This document shows positions 21,815-32,890 of a stretch of DNA of 64,000 nt, one piece after another; position 1 is the stretch's first letter, and each line of letters opens with the position of its first letter. The position numbers were made by a program, and so were the translations under genes. Under the pieces are notes generated by a model. It saw only the letters and a program-made list of their open reading frames with translations. It had not been told where the DNA came from and searched no databases. The DNA is from Ailurus styani (lineage: Eukaryota; Chordata; Mammalia; Carnivora; Ailuridae). Where the stretch lies: contig LNAC01000340.1 in NCBI GenBank assembly GCA_002007465.1, forward strand, positions 1,830,126-1,894,125, read 5' to 3'.

Positions 21815-22205
21815 AGCAGACTCCTCTCTCCCTGAGCAGCAGAGTGGTCCAGCAGATTCACTCTTTCCATAACTAGCCTCTGGTGAGTGCTCTTGGGAAA
21901 ATAAATATCCATGGTATAGACATCCCTATGTTGTCCTCCTCTCTGTGAAAGGATTTGTGAAATGCTATGACATTATTGCAGTCATTTTTGCTGCTTCAAA
22001 TAGATGATGGCTTGAACTGGGGGGTGGAGGATGCAAAAAGAAAGGGCTGCTACAAGGAGCTACTCTGGGGACAAGGTGCATCTTGATCTTCTAGAAAGTC
22101 GGGAACCTTGCACTGGCCAACAGTGAACAGAGAGAAACGCGCTCAGTGAGAAACCAAGCCTCAGAGAGAGCCACAGACAGCAGTGCCAAAGTCCTCTCCA
22201 TTATT
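21815..22205. other. Unique non-coding DNA
   Basis: Nothing recognised. Confidence 0.5.
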
Positions 22206-22228
22206 CATGCATGCATGCATGCATGCAT
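22206..22228. repeat. (ATGC)n microsatellite
   Basis: Nearly six units of the self-complementary tetramer, followed by 'attcatcatgcattcattt'. It sits at the start of an antisense L2 tail. Confidence 0.95.
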
Positions 22229-22460
22229 TCATCATGCATTCATTTAACACTTCATATTTGCCATGCACAATTCTAAGGTCCTGGGAATACGACAATGAAG
22301 CAGCTACTTATGGCGTCTACTCACAGAGCTACAGGTCAGTGGCAAATGCGCACAAGCAGCCAGTTACAGCTATAGGAGCCCAGATGTGGAGGATTTCACT
22401 GCCTTCAGAAACCCAGGGAGGGCTTCCTGGAAGATGTGACACAGAAGTTTAGACCTAGAG
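22229..22460 (-). mobile_element. L2 3' region, antisense
   Basis: 'attcatttaacacttcatat ttgccatgcacaattctaag gtcctgggaatacgacaatg aa' and 'gggagggcttcctggaagat gtgac' follow antisense L2. Confidence 0.75.
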
Positions 22461-23049
22461 GAAGAGTCTGAGTAAGCACAGATGTTCCATATCTCACAAT
22501 AAGCTAATGCAAGATAGGATATCATTGACAAACACACATGCTGTGCATGCCGCCAGCCCCCTTCCCTGCATCAGTCACAGCGTTCTGCCACTGTTCTGAG
22601 CCAAGACATGGCCTCGGGGTCCTTTTTAACTTAGAACTCTATCCAGGCAGCCCCTACCAACCACTCAGAAACGGCATGGAGAGCCCTCACTTGGTGTAGG
22701 GGAGAGAGGGCTGGACCTCGGGTCAAAGGATCAAGATTATAGGTGAACCTGGGGGAGTTGTGGCCCATGAAAGCTAGACGCAGGGGCTCCCCTGCAGAGC
22801 CAGGAGGGGAGAAGGCAGAGAGCAAGGGAGAGTCTCCTGCCAGACAACAGGGCTCAACATCAGTGCCTAAGGGCGAAGAGAGACAGAGATGAGGGAAGAG
22901 TAACAAGATCAGATGATTGTCAGGAAGTTGGGGTAAGGGGGTTTCTGCTATTATGCTAGGCTGCCACAGCAGCAGCTCTGGGGGAAGCTGTGGGGTCAGC
23001 CCCATAGCATAAAGAAACCATGCAAATAAGACCTCTAGCTCTACCACAA
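22461..23049. other. Unique non-coding DNA
   Basis: A 138-codon antisense frame (22631-23047) has no recognisable domain and no flanking splice pattern that I trust. No repeat recognised. Confidence 0.5.
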
Positions 23050-23224
23050 GTCAGCTACTTACGACAAGCCTCTGAAGTGGGTGCTTATATTATCCACAGG
23101 GGTCTGAGGCACAGAGAGGGTAAGTGACATGCCCAAGGTCACACAGAGAGTACATGGACAAAGTCAGGAGTCACATGCAGGACTTGGGGCTCCAGAGCCT
23201 GCATTTACAACCACCCTACAACAT
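23050..23224 (-). mobile_element. MIR SINE, antisense
   Basis: 'tgaggcacagagagggtaag tgacatgcccaaggtcacac' and 'ggctccagagcctgcattta' are the antisense MIR core. Confidence 0.9.
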
Positions 23225-23345
23225 AGGCATCTGTAGGGCTGGCATGTGGGTCAAATGGATTAATACCCAGAAAGCATTTGAAAACATGCCCGGTACACAG
23301 AGAGCACTCAATAATGTTAGTTTAGCTATTATTAGTATTACTAAC
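23225..23345 (+). mobile_element. MIR SINE 3' part, sense
   Basis: 'gtcaaatggattaataccca', 'cccggtacacagagagcact caataatgttagtttagcta ttattagtatt' is the sense MIR 3' end, head to tail with the previous antisense copy. Confidence 0.82.
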
Positions 23346-23629
23346 TGGAAAGTAAAAAACATCTTTTATTTTGGGGACAAGTTGTCATCATGGGGTTTTT
23401 GGCAAAGTTTCTGGAGACGAGGTATTTTAGGAAGTTGGAAGCATTGGAGGAAGGTGAAGCAAGGTGAGGCTGGTCTTCCGGGGAAAGTGCCATCTTGCTT
23501 GGCAGGGAGAGGGGAAACTGGCATCGGCCATTCATTCCTAAAATGAGGATCAGGGTCAAGGTTTAGCGAATTCGTCCTGATCCCACCAGCACATTAATAT
23601 CCCTCTGGGTGGATTTTTTTTTTTTTTTA
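23346..23629. other. Unique non-coding DNA
   Basis: Nothing recognised except a short poly-T near 23615. Confidence 0.5.
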
Positions 23630-23758
23630 AATACTGGAGGCCAGATCCCATGCCTGATTTACAGGATCTCTGGGCCTGGGCTCAAGTATGGAATTTTTTT
23701 TTTTTTAATTTCAAGCAATTCTAATGTGCAGTAATGTGCAGATTGAGAAGGACAGTTA
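23630..23758 (+). mobile_element. MER5-type hAT fragment
   Basis: 'gatttacaggatctctgggc ctggg', a poly-T, 'caagcaattctaatgtgcag' and 'agattgagaaggaca' resemble the MER5 3' half. Confidence 0.6.
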
Positions 23759-24934
23759 TTTCAAAGTACTCGAGGTCTGGAGCCTGAATGCCATTTCATC
23801 TCTGTCTACACCAAGACAATCCACAATAAAGCCAAAATCAAGGTCTTTAGCCAAAATCCAACAACATTGTGACCATTGGCACAGAATGGAAACACACTAA
23901 CCACCCATCTATCTCCTCCATCAACAGAACCATGTGCTAAAATGAAAGACAAAAGATAAAGATGCCTCAGATGATCTAGAATTCACTAGAATGTACTAGA
24001 AATTATAATGCACTAGAAAGAGGCACCAGAATGGATCTAAATCTTCTGTACTCCTCCCCGGTACTTTCCTTCCCTGCTCCAAACCGAGGTTTTTCTCTAA
24101 ACCAGCAGGTGCTGCCCACCTCCCAATTTCTAGCCACCACCTCAACAGGGGTGGCAAAGCCCCAACAGCCCAACAAGGACATAGCCAACTATTAAGATGG
24201 GCTTTTGTTTCCATGCATGGGCCCCAATCCTTGAGCAGTAGGATTGGGTAGGAGGAGCTAGCCGCAACCAGGTGAGGAGATGCGCTTTGAGCACAAGAGG
24301 ACAGGGCTGGTCCCTGACCCGGCTCACCCTGGGGCCTTATTTTCCATACAATTTTGTTCAGTCCCAATATTTCCTATCAGAAGACAGGCTTCCAACCTCA
24401 CGGTAAGAACATCGGCATCTTAAGAGCTCCATGATCCATGACCAGTTCTCTTTGGGTTCGAATCTGCTCCCTGTCTCAGCTCCCACTGGTCGAGTACTTC
24501 ACCCTTTCAGGACCATTTGTGGCTCTCTTTCAGAAGCCACTTTAAGCATTTTGAATACAAAGCAAATTAATGCAGGGAACTGGTTATAAAGATGTTAGGG
24601 GCTGGAAGCGCAAAGGTGAGCAGAGAAGCTGCTGCTAACCCTGTGGCTGGAGTCAGAATCCCACCAGAGCTGCTGGAAAAGCTGGCAGGTGCTGGAGGAG
24701 CCACTGCTGCCCACAGTCAGTGGCCTCAGGAGCCCACAGCTGCTGCTGGACAGCCCTGATGTGGACAGACAAATGGGCTTCTCCTGCCTCTAGCTTCCTA
24801 CCCCTGGGTCCCACTGGCAGACCCCAACAGGAAGCCAGTGGTGGCAAGGGACTCTAGGAAAAGGAATTCTCTGGGTTGCAGGATTGATATACAGAAAGAT
24901 TAGTTGGAAGCTGAGAGCCAATAGATATTGCCTG
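23759..24934. other. Unique non-coding DNA
   Basis: Several overlapping antisense frames at 23996-24367 and one at 24653-24847 have no coding signal. No repeat recognised. Confidence 0.5.
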
Positions 24935-25062
24935 TGCAAATATGGTCATCACATCCATTTACAGATGCGGAAACCGAGCCTGAGTCCACACAACCGATAG
25001 GTGGCAAAACCAGGATTCAAACTCAGTTCTACCTCAGCTTTAGCCCCAGTGCTGTCCTGCAT
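24935..25062 (-). mobile_element. MIR SINE, antisense
   Basis: 'catttacagatgcggaaacc gagcc', 'acaaccgataggtggcaaaa ccaggattcaaactcag' and 'agccccagtgctgt' are antisense MIR. Confidence 0.82.
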
Positions 25063-25184
25063 CTAGCCAAGTCACACCTCTGTGAGGAGCGAAGAGATTG
25101 CTGGGCAGTCACTAGACGGCGAGTTTCTGGAAGGCAGGACGTGTGCCCTCCACACTGCATCAGCGAGCACTTGCTGCATTTTAA

Positions 25185-25470
25185 ATGACTTCAAAACTCA
25201 GAGGCTCAAAACATAAAGTTTTCTTTTTGCTCATGCATCTCTAGGGGAGCTGAGCGGTCCCGCTGTTCTTGACAGAGCTTGGTCAGGGGACAGTGGTCAG
25301 CTATGGCCGGACTTCCTCATGTGTTTTGGAATCAGTTGGCTGTCATCTGGTCTGGAAGGGCTTTTCACTTGGACAGATGAGCTCTTCTCCACTACAAGAC
25401 AAGGCCAAGTGTGTTCACATGGCAAGAGCAGGGTTCTAAGAAAGAGAACAGAAAGATGGCCATTCTGTAA
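25185..25470 (-). mobile_element. MLT1-like LTR, antisense (diverged)
   Basis: 'ctcagaggctcaaaacataa agttttctttttgctcatgc atctc' and 'tggaatcagttggctgtcat ctgg', then 'gttcacatggcaagagcagg gttctaagaaagag', follow an antisense MaLR LTR order. Subfamily uncertain. Confidence 0.5.
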
Positions 25471-26135
25471 AGGGCATGAGCTGGGGGAAGTCCTACTCGG
25501 GACCTCAGGAGCCCTGGCTCCCCTGCCCCTGGAGGCCCTCCCTGTACCCCCACGGGGCCTGCCAGGCTGTCGGCTACTGAGCAGGCACCTAGCGGGGCTG
25601 GATGTTTGAATGTGTTCATCACTTGGAGCAAATGGCTATGGAAGAGAGAGTGTGTCTGAGTTTCTGCAGCGTCCCTCTCCTGGGACGAAGTTTCCCTGAG
25701 TACCAGGTGCAGACGGGTGGTTAGCAGCTGCTTCTGCAGGACGATGATTTGAAAAATTCCTCAAACTTAGTATCACCGTGGACTCCAGGATCTGACTCTC
25801 CCCGCCCTCCGAGAGGAGAGAGAAAGTCTCTCACCACACGCCCCCCCTTTGTTGCTGGAGTGGTAATGTTTGGGGAGAGCAGAGCAGAGCAGACGGAGCA
25901 CGTCACCTTTCTTTCCATGACATAGAGCGTCTAAGAATGTGCGGTTGTCCCAGCCGGGGGTGACGGCTGACACCCCCTCCACCCCCACCCAGCACATGCT
26001 GCTCAGCGGGCTTGCTGGCCAGGCAGCAGGGGGCTCTCATGGGCACAGGCAGAAGAGGCCCCGAGCTCCCCACCAGACTGGGGATGTGGCACACTCCTCG
26101 TCTCCAGATGGACAAATTACCTGCCACAGTCTCTG

Positions 26136-26136
<1 letters not shown>
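25471..26136. other. Unique GC-richer DNA
   Basis: Frames on both strands overlap here (25319-25631, 25721-26252). Several run into the CA/CG tract, so they are not called as genes. No repeat family recognised. Confidence 0.5.
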
Positions 26137-26182
<46 letters not shown>

Positions 26183-26208
26183 GCGCGCACATACGCACAC
26201 ATGCACAT
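26137..26208. repeat. (CA)n-(CG)n alternating purine-pyrimidine tract, 72 bp
   Basis: Perfect purine-pyrimidine alternation runs from 26137 to 26208: an AC array of 16 units to 26168, a GC array (26169-26188) with ten tandem CpGs, then 'acatacgcacacatgcacat'. This is a strong Z-DNA-type sequence. Arg/Val/Cys repeats in overlapping frames are translation of the array only. Confidence 0.97.
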
Positions 26209-27255
26209 CCTGCAAGGCACCCGGACCTCCCCCTTCCATGCCCTTTCTCCATCTCAGCCCATATCCCTGCAGTCAGGGGACACTGGGGGCAGCCCAGCCC
26301 TAAGAACCCACCTCGGATACTGAGTTCCTACCTCTTGATTTCTGGTATTGCATGCCTCCCCCATCCACACCCAGCTCAGGTTCACTCCCTGGGTGGATGC
26401 TTCTCCCAGCTCCCCTCCAGATCCAAGTCTCAGTTCCTGTCACCCCAACCAGAACCTTATCACTGGGGCTGTGTTAGTTTCCACCAGCCACTCCATCCTC
26501 GGCTAGCGCACCATCGGCGCCTCCCATCTAGAAGACAGAGCTCTCCCCACAAACACTCGGGACCCACTAGTGTGGACTTCTTGGGGGTCATTACAATCCC
26601 TGTGCTCTGGTGCCAGGGAGACCTTGGCAGCCAAGCTTGGGTGTGATAGCAGGGTTGCTGCTTAACCGAAGGGGAGAAAAGTCACGATGGAGTTTGTCAC
26701 TGTCACACCAAAGGAGATGAAAGGATTGAACAGAACAATCTCTCTGCTGCCTACCCAAACCCTAACTCTAAATCAGCACACTCCTGGCTGCTGGCCTCAA
26801 CTGTACATAACAGTCAGCCCCTTGCAAGTGGGGCTATCAGCTTCCAACCCTGCTGATTCAACAGCAGCAGGGTCTGAGGGAGAAACTTCAGTCCCAGGAG
26901 ACATGATTGAGATGTTTCCAAACTCATCCCTAGGACCCATTTCCTCCAGAAAGTGAGAACCATCAAAAGGTTCAAGGCCAAGAAGAAGAGGGAAGGGAGT
27001 GGATGGGTGGGGCAGGCTGACGGGACTCAGGCCGGAAGACTACAGAGCTGAAATCAACATTTCTCAACAGGGCACTGGAAGAAATCTGCACCTCGCATAC
27101 CTCTCCCCCTGTAAATGCTTTCCATGCTCCTGACAGCTAATTTCTATCCATCTGTCATTGCGAATCTTCACGGTCCATAAACATTTAGCAAAAAGAAGCC
27201 TAAGGTGAGTTCCAGAACTCTGGCAGAATCCCCATCAGAAATAGAGGCAAAGGTT
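26209..27255. other. Unique non-coding DNA
   Basis: Frames of 89-103 codons at 26335-26646 and 26687-26956 lack domains and codon bias. No repeat recognised. Confidence 0.5.
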
Positions 27256-27439
27256 CCCCACCATACTCAATGAATTCTTGCAGTTTTGTGAAATTTGGCA
27301 AGTATGTATTGGACAAAACATATAGCAAACATATGAGAAAACATAGTCTTGTCAAATACATAGTTGCCAAATTGCTGGGGTGGCTGAAATTGCACTCCAG
27401 GTCACAAACCCATGATAAAGCAGTGCCTATGTCTGCCAG

Positions 27440-27850
27440 ACAGCATGCAAAAGAACATTCTTAGCAGCATTATTTGTTATAAGCTCCCCCCAAAAAACCT
27501 AGAAACAATGTAGCTGTCCATCAATAGCACAATTGTTTAATAAATTGCAGTATATTCAGACAATAGACCACAATACAGCAATGGAAAAGGGTTACTAGAA
27601 CCTGCATGACATGGCTAAATCTCAGACACACATGTTGAGCAAAAGAGTACAAGCTTACAATTTCATTTATATAAAGCTCAGAAAAGGGCAAAATTTACCT
27701 CTAATGATAAAAGTACAAATGGTAGTTACCTTTAGGGAGTGACCAGAAAGGGCAGAAGAGAGACTTCTGGGCGTTCATAGTGCTCTGTTTCTTGATTTGG
27801 TGCTGGTAACGTGAAAAATTCCTCAACCTGTACATTTTTGTTACTTTCTT
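27440..27850 (+). mobile_element. Old L1 3' region, sense
   Basis: 'agaacattcttagcagcatt', 'ctagaaacaatgtagctgtc catcaatag', 'gcagtatattcagacaatag', 'acagcaatggaaaaggg', 'tacaatttcatttatataaa gc' and 'cttgatttggtgctggtaac' follow the L1M 3' region. The copy may start a little left of 27440. Confidence 0.82.
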
Positions 27851-28012
27851 TTTTGTTTTGGTGTCATATTCGGCTGTTTATTATGGGCTTCTATGACAAC
27901 TGAATAAAGCTAGAACCAAACAAACTGGTTCTGAGGTACTCATAGTTGAAACCAAAACAAAAAGCATTTGAATTTAACTTGGAGAAGATTTCCTATTTGA
28001 AGAAGCTTCAGC

Positions 28013-28075
28013 ATTTTTTTGAAGTTTTTATTTAAATTCCAGTTAACATGCAGAGTACTATTAGTTTCACATCAA
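28013..28075 (-). mobile_element. L1 3' UTR scrap, antisense
   Basis: 'gtttttatttaaattccagt taacatgcagagtactatta gtttcac' resembles the antisense carnivoran L1 3' UTR. It is short and only moderately certain. Confidence 0.5.
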
Positions 28076-28146
28076 CCTGCACATTTTAAGTTTGTATACT
28101 TTACGTATATTATATTTTAATAAGAAACGTATATAATATATGCATC

Positions 28147-28166
28147 TATATATATATGTATGTGTG

Positions 28167-28206
<40 letters not shown>
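28147..28206. repeat. (TA)n-(TG)n-(CA)n alternating tract, 60 bp
   Basis: Perfect pyrimidine-purine alternation runs from 28147 to 28206: a TA array, a TG block, 'tata', then a CA array. 'tgtgtgtatacacaca' at 28161-28176 is a perfect palindrome, so the tract can form a cruciform as well as Z-DNA. Confidence 0.95.
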
Positions 28207-28209
<3 letters not shown>

Positions 28210-28214
28210 ACAGA

Positions 28215-28725
28215 GAGCCCACACGAATGTGCCAGGAACTAGGGATTTGACACTTTAAAAACTGCACAATCCATGTCCTTCTAGAATTTAAGAACAAGTG
28301 GAGGGAAAGGATTAAACAAATAATCCCCAAAGAAATAAAGAATAACGAATTGTGGTGAGTGCTATAAAAAAGAAAGCAGGGAGATTCTAACACGAGGTCT
28401 GATTTAGACCTAGCATCCGAAGAGGCTTCTGTGAGGAAGTGAGGCTTCAGAAGACATCTGCAGAGTGGGTAGAAGTTAGGCCATTAGCCTTCAGGCAGAG
28501 CAAAGAGGACAGCAAAGGTTCCAAGCAAGATGCCTTTGGGAGGGACCAACAGACTGGGAGCAGAGAGGGGGTGGGGGGGACAGCAAGTGAGAAGCACAGG
28601 TGCACAACAAGACCAGAAAGGTGGCATACTGGGGAGGTTTCAGGGGACCATCGGGAAGGTTCTGGATTTATTCTGAGAGCAGTGGGGAGTCATTGGATGC
28701 TCTTGCACAGACAGCCACACAATCC
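28215..28725 (-). mobile_element. L2 LINE 3' region, antisense
   Basis: 'aattgtggtgagtgctataa aaaagaaag', 'gaagaggcttctgtgaggaa gtgaggcttcagaagacatc', 'gaaggttctggatttattct gagagcagtggggagtcatt gga' are antisense L2 in order. The 121-codon + frame is L2-derived. Confidence 0.78.
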
Positions 28726-28865
28726 AATTTGTGTTAATGGTATCTGCCATTTGTGCATACCAAAGATCGCAAAGAGGCAAAGGAACAAACGGGAGACCCG
28801 CTAAGAGGCAGCCACCATAGACATGGATTACAGGGCTGGGATGGAGAGTGGATTATTGATTCCAC

Positions 28866-28925
28866 TTCCTGAAATTCCAATCTAACAGCAGTTCNTTCCT
28901 GAAATTGCAATCTAACAGCAGTTTG
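28866..28925. repeat. 30-bp tandem duplication with an N at the junction
   Basis: 'ttcctgaaattccaatctaa cagcagttc' at 28866-28894 is repeated from 28896 with one internal mismatch and a divergent end. The only ambiguous base noticed in the window, N at 28895, sits between the two copies. This suggests an unresolved contig overlap rather than a biological duplication. Confidence 0.93.
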
Positions 28926-29187
28926 ATGAAAAACTAAAAGAAACTTTACATTAAGTATAAGCAAAACCAGTAAGAACAAATAAAACCTTTAGTGGCTGAC
29001 AGTTATCCTTGTGCTTTTAGCCGTGACATGGATCCATGTACTTCAATACCCCTTACTTCAGGGAGATTGCATTCAAAATTAGCCCCTAAGGCCTCTTTCA
29101 ATCCCGAATATAAATATTTTTCTGAATCACGTTTGGCCAGGACAGTTGGGCGCAGCGTGGGGCATATCAGGGATGGTATGCAGCTTA
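28926..29187. other. Unique non-coding DNA
   Basis: Overlapping 92- and 72-codon frames on opposite strands have no recognisable product. Confidence 0.5.
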
Positions 29188-29378
29188 TCCTAATAACTAA
29201 CACCCATGGAGCACTTGCCACTTGCCAAACATCCTTTTTAGTGTTGATGTTGATGCAATGTTATGTTTGATTCTCATGACAACTCTCTTAGGAAGGTGCT
29301 GGTTTTTTTCCCTGTGTTGAGAGCATGGAGGCAAAGAGAGATGTCCCCAATTCCCTAGCTACCGAAAGGTGCATTTTA
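29188..29378 (-). mobile_element. MIR SINE, antisense
   Basis: 'ctaataactaacacccatgg agcacttgccacttgccaaa c', 'gattctcatgacaactctct tagg' and 'ggaggcaaagagagatgtcc' give an antisense MIR. Confidence 0.75.
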
Positions 29379-29499
29379 ACAATAGGCTCTAGTTCCTCTC
29401 AGGATCAAATCTTTGATCTTGACCTTTTGGGAACCTTTGACTAACAGAGTAATTTCCAGGCATATCAAAGAATGCTGGAGTTTGTTTGCTCTTCCGATT

Positions 29500-30060
29500 T
29501 GGTTAAATTAATTGCTTTGTTTTTTCCTTCATTGAAGTACACATTCCTGGAAGTTAAAGAGTTTCATTGGAAAGTCAGCTGGAAGCTTTGACAACTAGAC
29601 ATTGGGTGCTTGGTGTTCTTCATGACACGTGAATTAGTCACACCAACCACTGTTGGCTTTGAAAGTCCATGCTGAATTCCAAAACATTTGGCAATTTCTA
29701 CTGCATTAATGGCATTTCCTGAAACATGATGAAAACCTGTGAATTCAGCAGTTCTCATTTTGACGATGTTTACTCCTAGTAAAACTTCTTTGAAGAAGTT
29801 TCATAATTGGGGACAACATTAAGTAATGGTCAACTCCATAAGGTGCTACCAAATTAAATAACTCAACTGAAGTGACAATCAGATGAAGAAAGGCAGGTCA
29901 CACTGTGTGCCGTAGATGTGCTGGCAATGACTGCTTGTTGCAGCTGATTCTGGGGCTGAGCAGCTGACAAGTTTCTTTTGACACCTACTGTAAGACGCAA
30001 CCCCTTTTCATAAGAACATAAAACATGCGAAATACTGAATTTCAAATTTCAGATTGAGGG
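29500..30060 (-). other. Possible broken retrocopy, product unrecognised
   Basis: On the - strand, two frames follow one another: 30045-29863, ending near residues S-S-S-D-C-H-F-S, and 29758-29564, with H-H-V-S-G-N-A-I-N-A-V-E. They have ordinary protein-like composition, separated by stops or a frame change, with no introns visible. I do not recognise a protein family, and no poly-A tail or target duplication was found. A chance pair of frames remains possible. Confidence 0.2.
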
Positions 30061-30299
30061 ATATAGGGTATTTTGGAACTCAAATCTCCTTTTTTTCTAG
30101 GCAAGAAGTCAATCTCCCACGTAGCAGGAGCCTGCCCCCTTCACCCCTCTACACTGGCTTTCTTGCATCCTATCTAGACTTCCAAATACTTTCCCCTGCT
30201 CCAGTCACCCTCACATCCCTCTAACCCAAATACATCAACTGTAAAGTAAACACATTCTAAATAGACTGTGTAAGGGTGTGGCCTTGCTTTAAAGTAGAA
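30061..30299. other. Unique non-coding DNA
   Basis: Nothing recognised. Confidence 0.5.
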
Positions 30300-30520
30300 T
30301 CACCTCATACTTTATTGTCACCATTCATTAGTTTTATGAACATGAGTACATTACTCTGAGTTTAGTTTCTCCTCCAAAAAATGAAGATAATAGTACCTAC
30401 CTCTAGGGTTTTTAGGAAAATTAAGTGAGAGAATACATAGAAATCATTTAACATATAGTCCTGCAGTCAGTGATTTAGCCAAGGATGTTAGCTGCTGTTA
30501 ATACTATTACTATTATAGTT
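30300..30520 (+). mobile_element. MIR SINE, sense
   Basis: 'gagtacattactctgagttt agtttctcc', 'aaatgaagataatagtacct acctctagggtttttagg' and 'cagtcagtgatttag' followed by 'gctgttaatactattac' is MIR order. An AT-rich imperfect palindrome (ttaatattgatattaattaa) follows at about 30520-30560. Confidence 0.82.
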
Positions 30521-30560
30521 AATTGATTAATATTGATATTAATTAACATTAATATCATTA

Positions 30561-31374
30561 TAGTAGTAGATCTCTTACTAACCAAGATCCTTAGCCAACT
30601 GATTAAGTTAAAAAGTCAAATAAAGTGAGAAATTAATACTACTACTAATAACAAAGATATTCAAACATCTAACTCTGTCTATATCGGGTAACTTGCAACA
30701 GACCATTTATGCCAAGAAAAAACTAGAAAGGCCAATTAAAATGGAAACACAAATTTGTTCAAAGTCATCTGCAAGTTGCTGATGCAGCCAGTACAGGAGA
30801 ATTCAAGATCCTGGACAGCAGGTAACCACATGCAGGTGAGCCCACAATCCCTCTCTCTTTCCCTCATGGCATTTTCAAGGTGTCCCAGCAGAAGACAACT
30901 GTTAAGGGCAGAGATGCCAGGAAAGTTTTCAAAAATCTCATAGAGCTGGAAAGATAAAAGGTTACAGTGTTTGGCTTCCAAGCCAGTGAAGAATTGAGGG
31001 TCTAAGGTCTCTGAGAGAAGAGAGGCATAGAGAAGTAAGCCCAACACTCTTTTTCCTCAAAGCTTTTGCCGAGAACAGAAGCTTAAGATGTGGAGCAGAA
31101 ACGTGATGAAAATTGTAATCCAGGATTCTGTTGACTGTGTAAGATTCTAATGCTGAAGCTCAATAAACAAGGATTTTGTTTTGTTCGCATTTAAAATTCA
31201 TTTTTGAAGAGAATTAGAGTAGAAGATTTCCAGAGTTCATGTTCTTACTAGGCTGTATGGACTTGGTGGCCTAGGCTTTAATCTTGATCTCTTTAGCACA
31301 TCTTGGCTTAACTACATTTTCAGGAATCAAGGAATCCTGGAGCTTGCCTAAAATAGTACTATATCTAATTTAAA
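30561..31374. other. Unique non-coding DNA
   Basis: A 103-codon antisense frame (30736-31047) lacks recognisable features and is partly open on the other strand. No repeat recognised. Confidence 0.5.
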
Positions 31375-31492
31375 AATTAAGCCTGTAATTAAAAACTTCC
31401 CTCCAAAAAGTGTATTTGGGCCCAGATGACTTCACTGGTGAATTCTTCTAAATATTTAAAGAAGAAATAACATTCATCTTAAACATCTCTTC

Positions 31493-31524
31493 CTAATAAA
31501 ATAAAATAAAATAAAATAAAATAA
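31493..31524 (+). repeat. (ATAAA)n pentanucleotide array
   Basis: About six units of 'ataaa' inside the old L1, after 'catctcttccta'. Confidence 0.93.
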
Positions 31525-31984
31525 CTTTTTTTCCCAGCTTATCTTATCATGTCAGCAGAGTCTTGAAAACAAACCTAACAAGGACATTATAAGAATTGAA
31601 AATTATAGCTCAATCTCTCTCATAAACATAGAAAAATCATAACCAAATGTTGTCCAACCATATATAAAAAGAACGATACGCGACAACCAAGTTTGGTTTA
31701 TTCCAGTAATGCAAGGCTGGTTTTATGTTCAAAATTCATCAATCAATGTAATTTACCAATTAATTTGGTATAGGAGAAAAAACATAGGATAGTCTCAATA
31801 AATGAATAAAAGGCATATATAAAGCCAACATCCACTCATGATTTCTAAAAATCTTGGCAAACTTCACCTGGAATGGAAGGAAATTTTATAATCTGATAAG
31901 TATATATATTTTAAAAGCTACAGAAAACATACTTAACAGTGAAATATCAAAAGTGTCCCTCTGAGATCAAGAGTGAGACAAGAG

Positions 31985-32213
31985 GGGGGTGGAGGGTAGG
32001 GAGGGAAAAATAATGAAACAAGATGGCATCGGGAAGGAGACAAACCATAAGAGACTCTTAATCTCATGAAACAAACTGAGGGTTACTGGGGGATGGGAGG
32101 GTAGGGTGGCTGGGTTATGGACATGGGGGAGGGTTTGTGCTATGATGAGTGCTGTGAAGGGTATAAGCCTAATGATTCACAGACCTGTACCCCTGGGGCA
32201 AATAATAATTTAA

Positions 32214-32252
<39 letters not shown>

Positions 32253-32282
32253 GAAAGCCTTTGGATACTATCAAAAAAAAAA
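31985..32282 (+). mobile_element. L1 3' end, 5'-truncated, nested in the old L1
   Basis: 'caagatggcatcgggaagga', 'gacaaaccataagagactct taatctcatgaaacaaactg agg', 'cacagacctgtacccctggg g' and an (AAT)n-rich tail. It is flanked by the 16-bp target duplication 'aagagtgagacaagag' (31969-31984 and 32283-32298). It is the same 3'-UTR family as the copy at 3.9 kb. Confidence 0.95.
32213..32251 (+). repeat. (AAT)n microsatellite in an L1 tail
   Basis: About 13 AAT units, evidently grown from the A-rich tail of the nested L1. Confidence 0.95.
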
Positions 32283-32650
32283 AAGAGTGAGACAAGAGTA
32301 TCCACTACCAGCATTTTAGTCACCATTGTACTGGAAGTCATGGAATAAATAAATAAATAAATAAACATGAAAAAAAAATAAATGAAAGGTATAAGGATTG
32401 AAAAAAAAAGAAAAAGTATGGCCCTATTGACAGATAATATGATTGTGTACATTGAAAAGCCAAAAGATTCTTCAGACAAATAATTAAATTAATAAGGGAA
32501 GCTAGCAAGGATTAAGCAGACCTATTATCAATATATTTAAAAATAATATTGGATACACTATCAATAAACAGTTATAAAAGAAAATTTTAAAGCTACTTTA
32601 CACAATAACATCAAAAAATACCAACTACCTAAAATTAAAACAAAGTATGT

Positions 32651-32890
32651 AGGAAAAAATGAAACAAGATGAAACCAGAGAGGGAGACAAAGTATAGCAG
32701 ACTCTTAATCTTAGGAAACCCATTGAAGGTTGTTGGAGGGAAGGAAGTTTGGGGGAATGGGGTGGCTAGGTGGTGGGCATCTGGGAAGGTACGTGTTACG
32801 GTGTTGGGTGTTGTGTAAGACTGATGAATCACAGAGCTGTACCATTGAAAAAATAATACATTATATGTTAATTTAAAAATAAATTTTTAA
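32651..32890 (+). mobile_element. L1 3' end (older variant), nested in the old L1
   Basis: 'aaatgaaacaagatgaaacc agagagggagacaaag', 'gactcttaatcttaggaaac', 'gaatcacagagctgtaccat tg' and a long A-rich tail. It interrupts the host L1 between 'taaaattaaaacaaagtatg' and 'atacatgtatgacttttaca'. Target duplication not resolved in A-rich DNA. Confidence 0.85.

Noticed and set aside
23124..23546. 140-codon + frame
   Set aside because: Its first half is MIR sequence read through; the remainder has no support.
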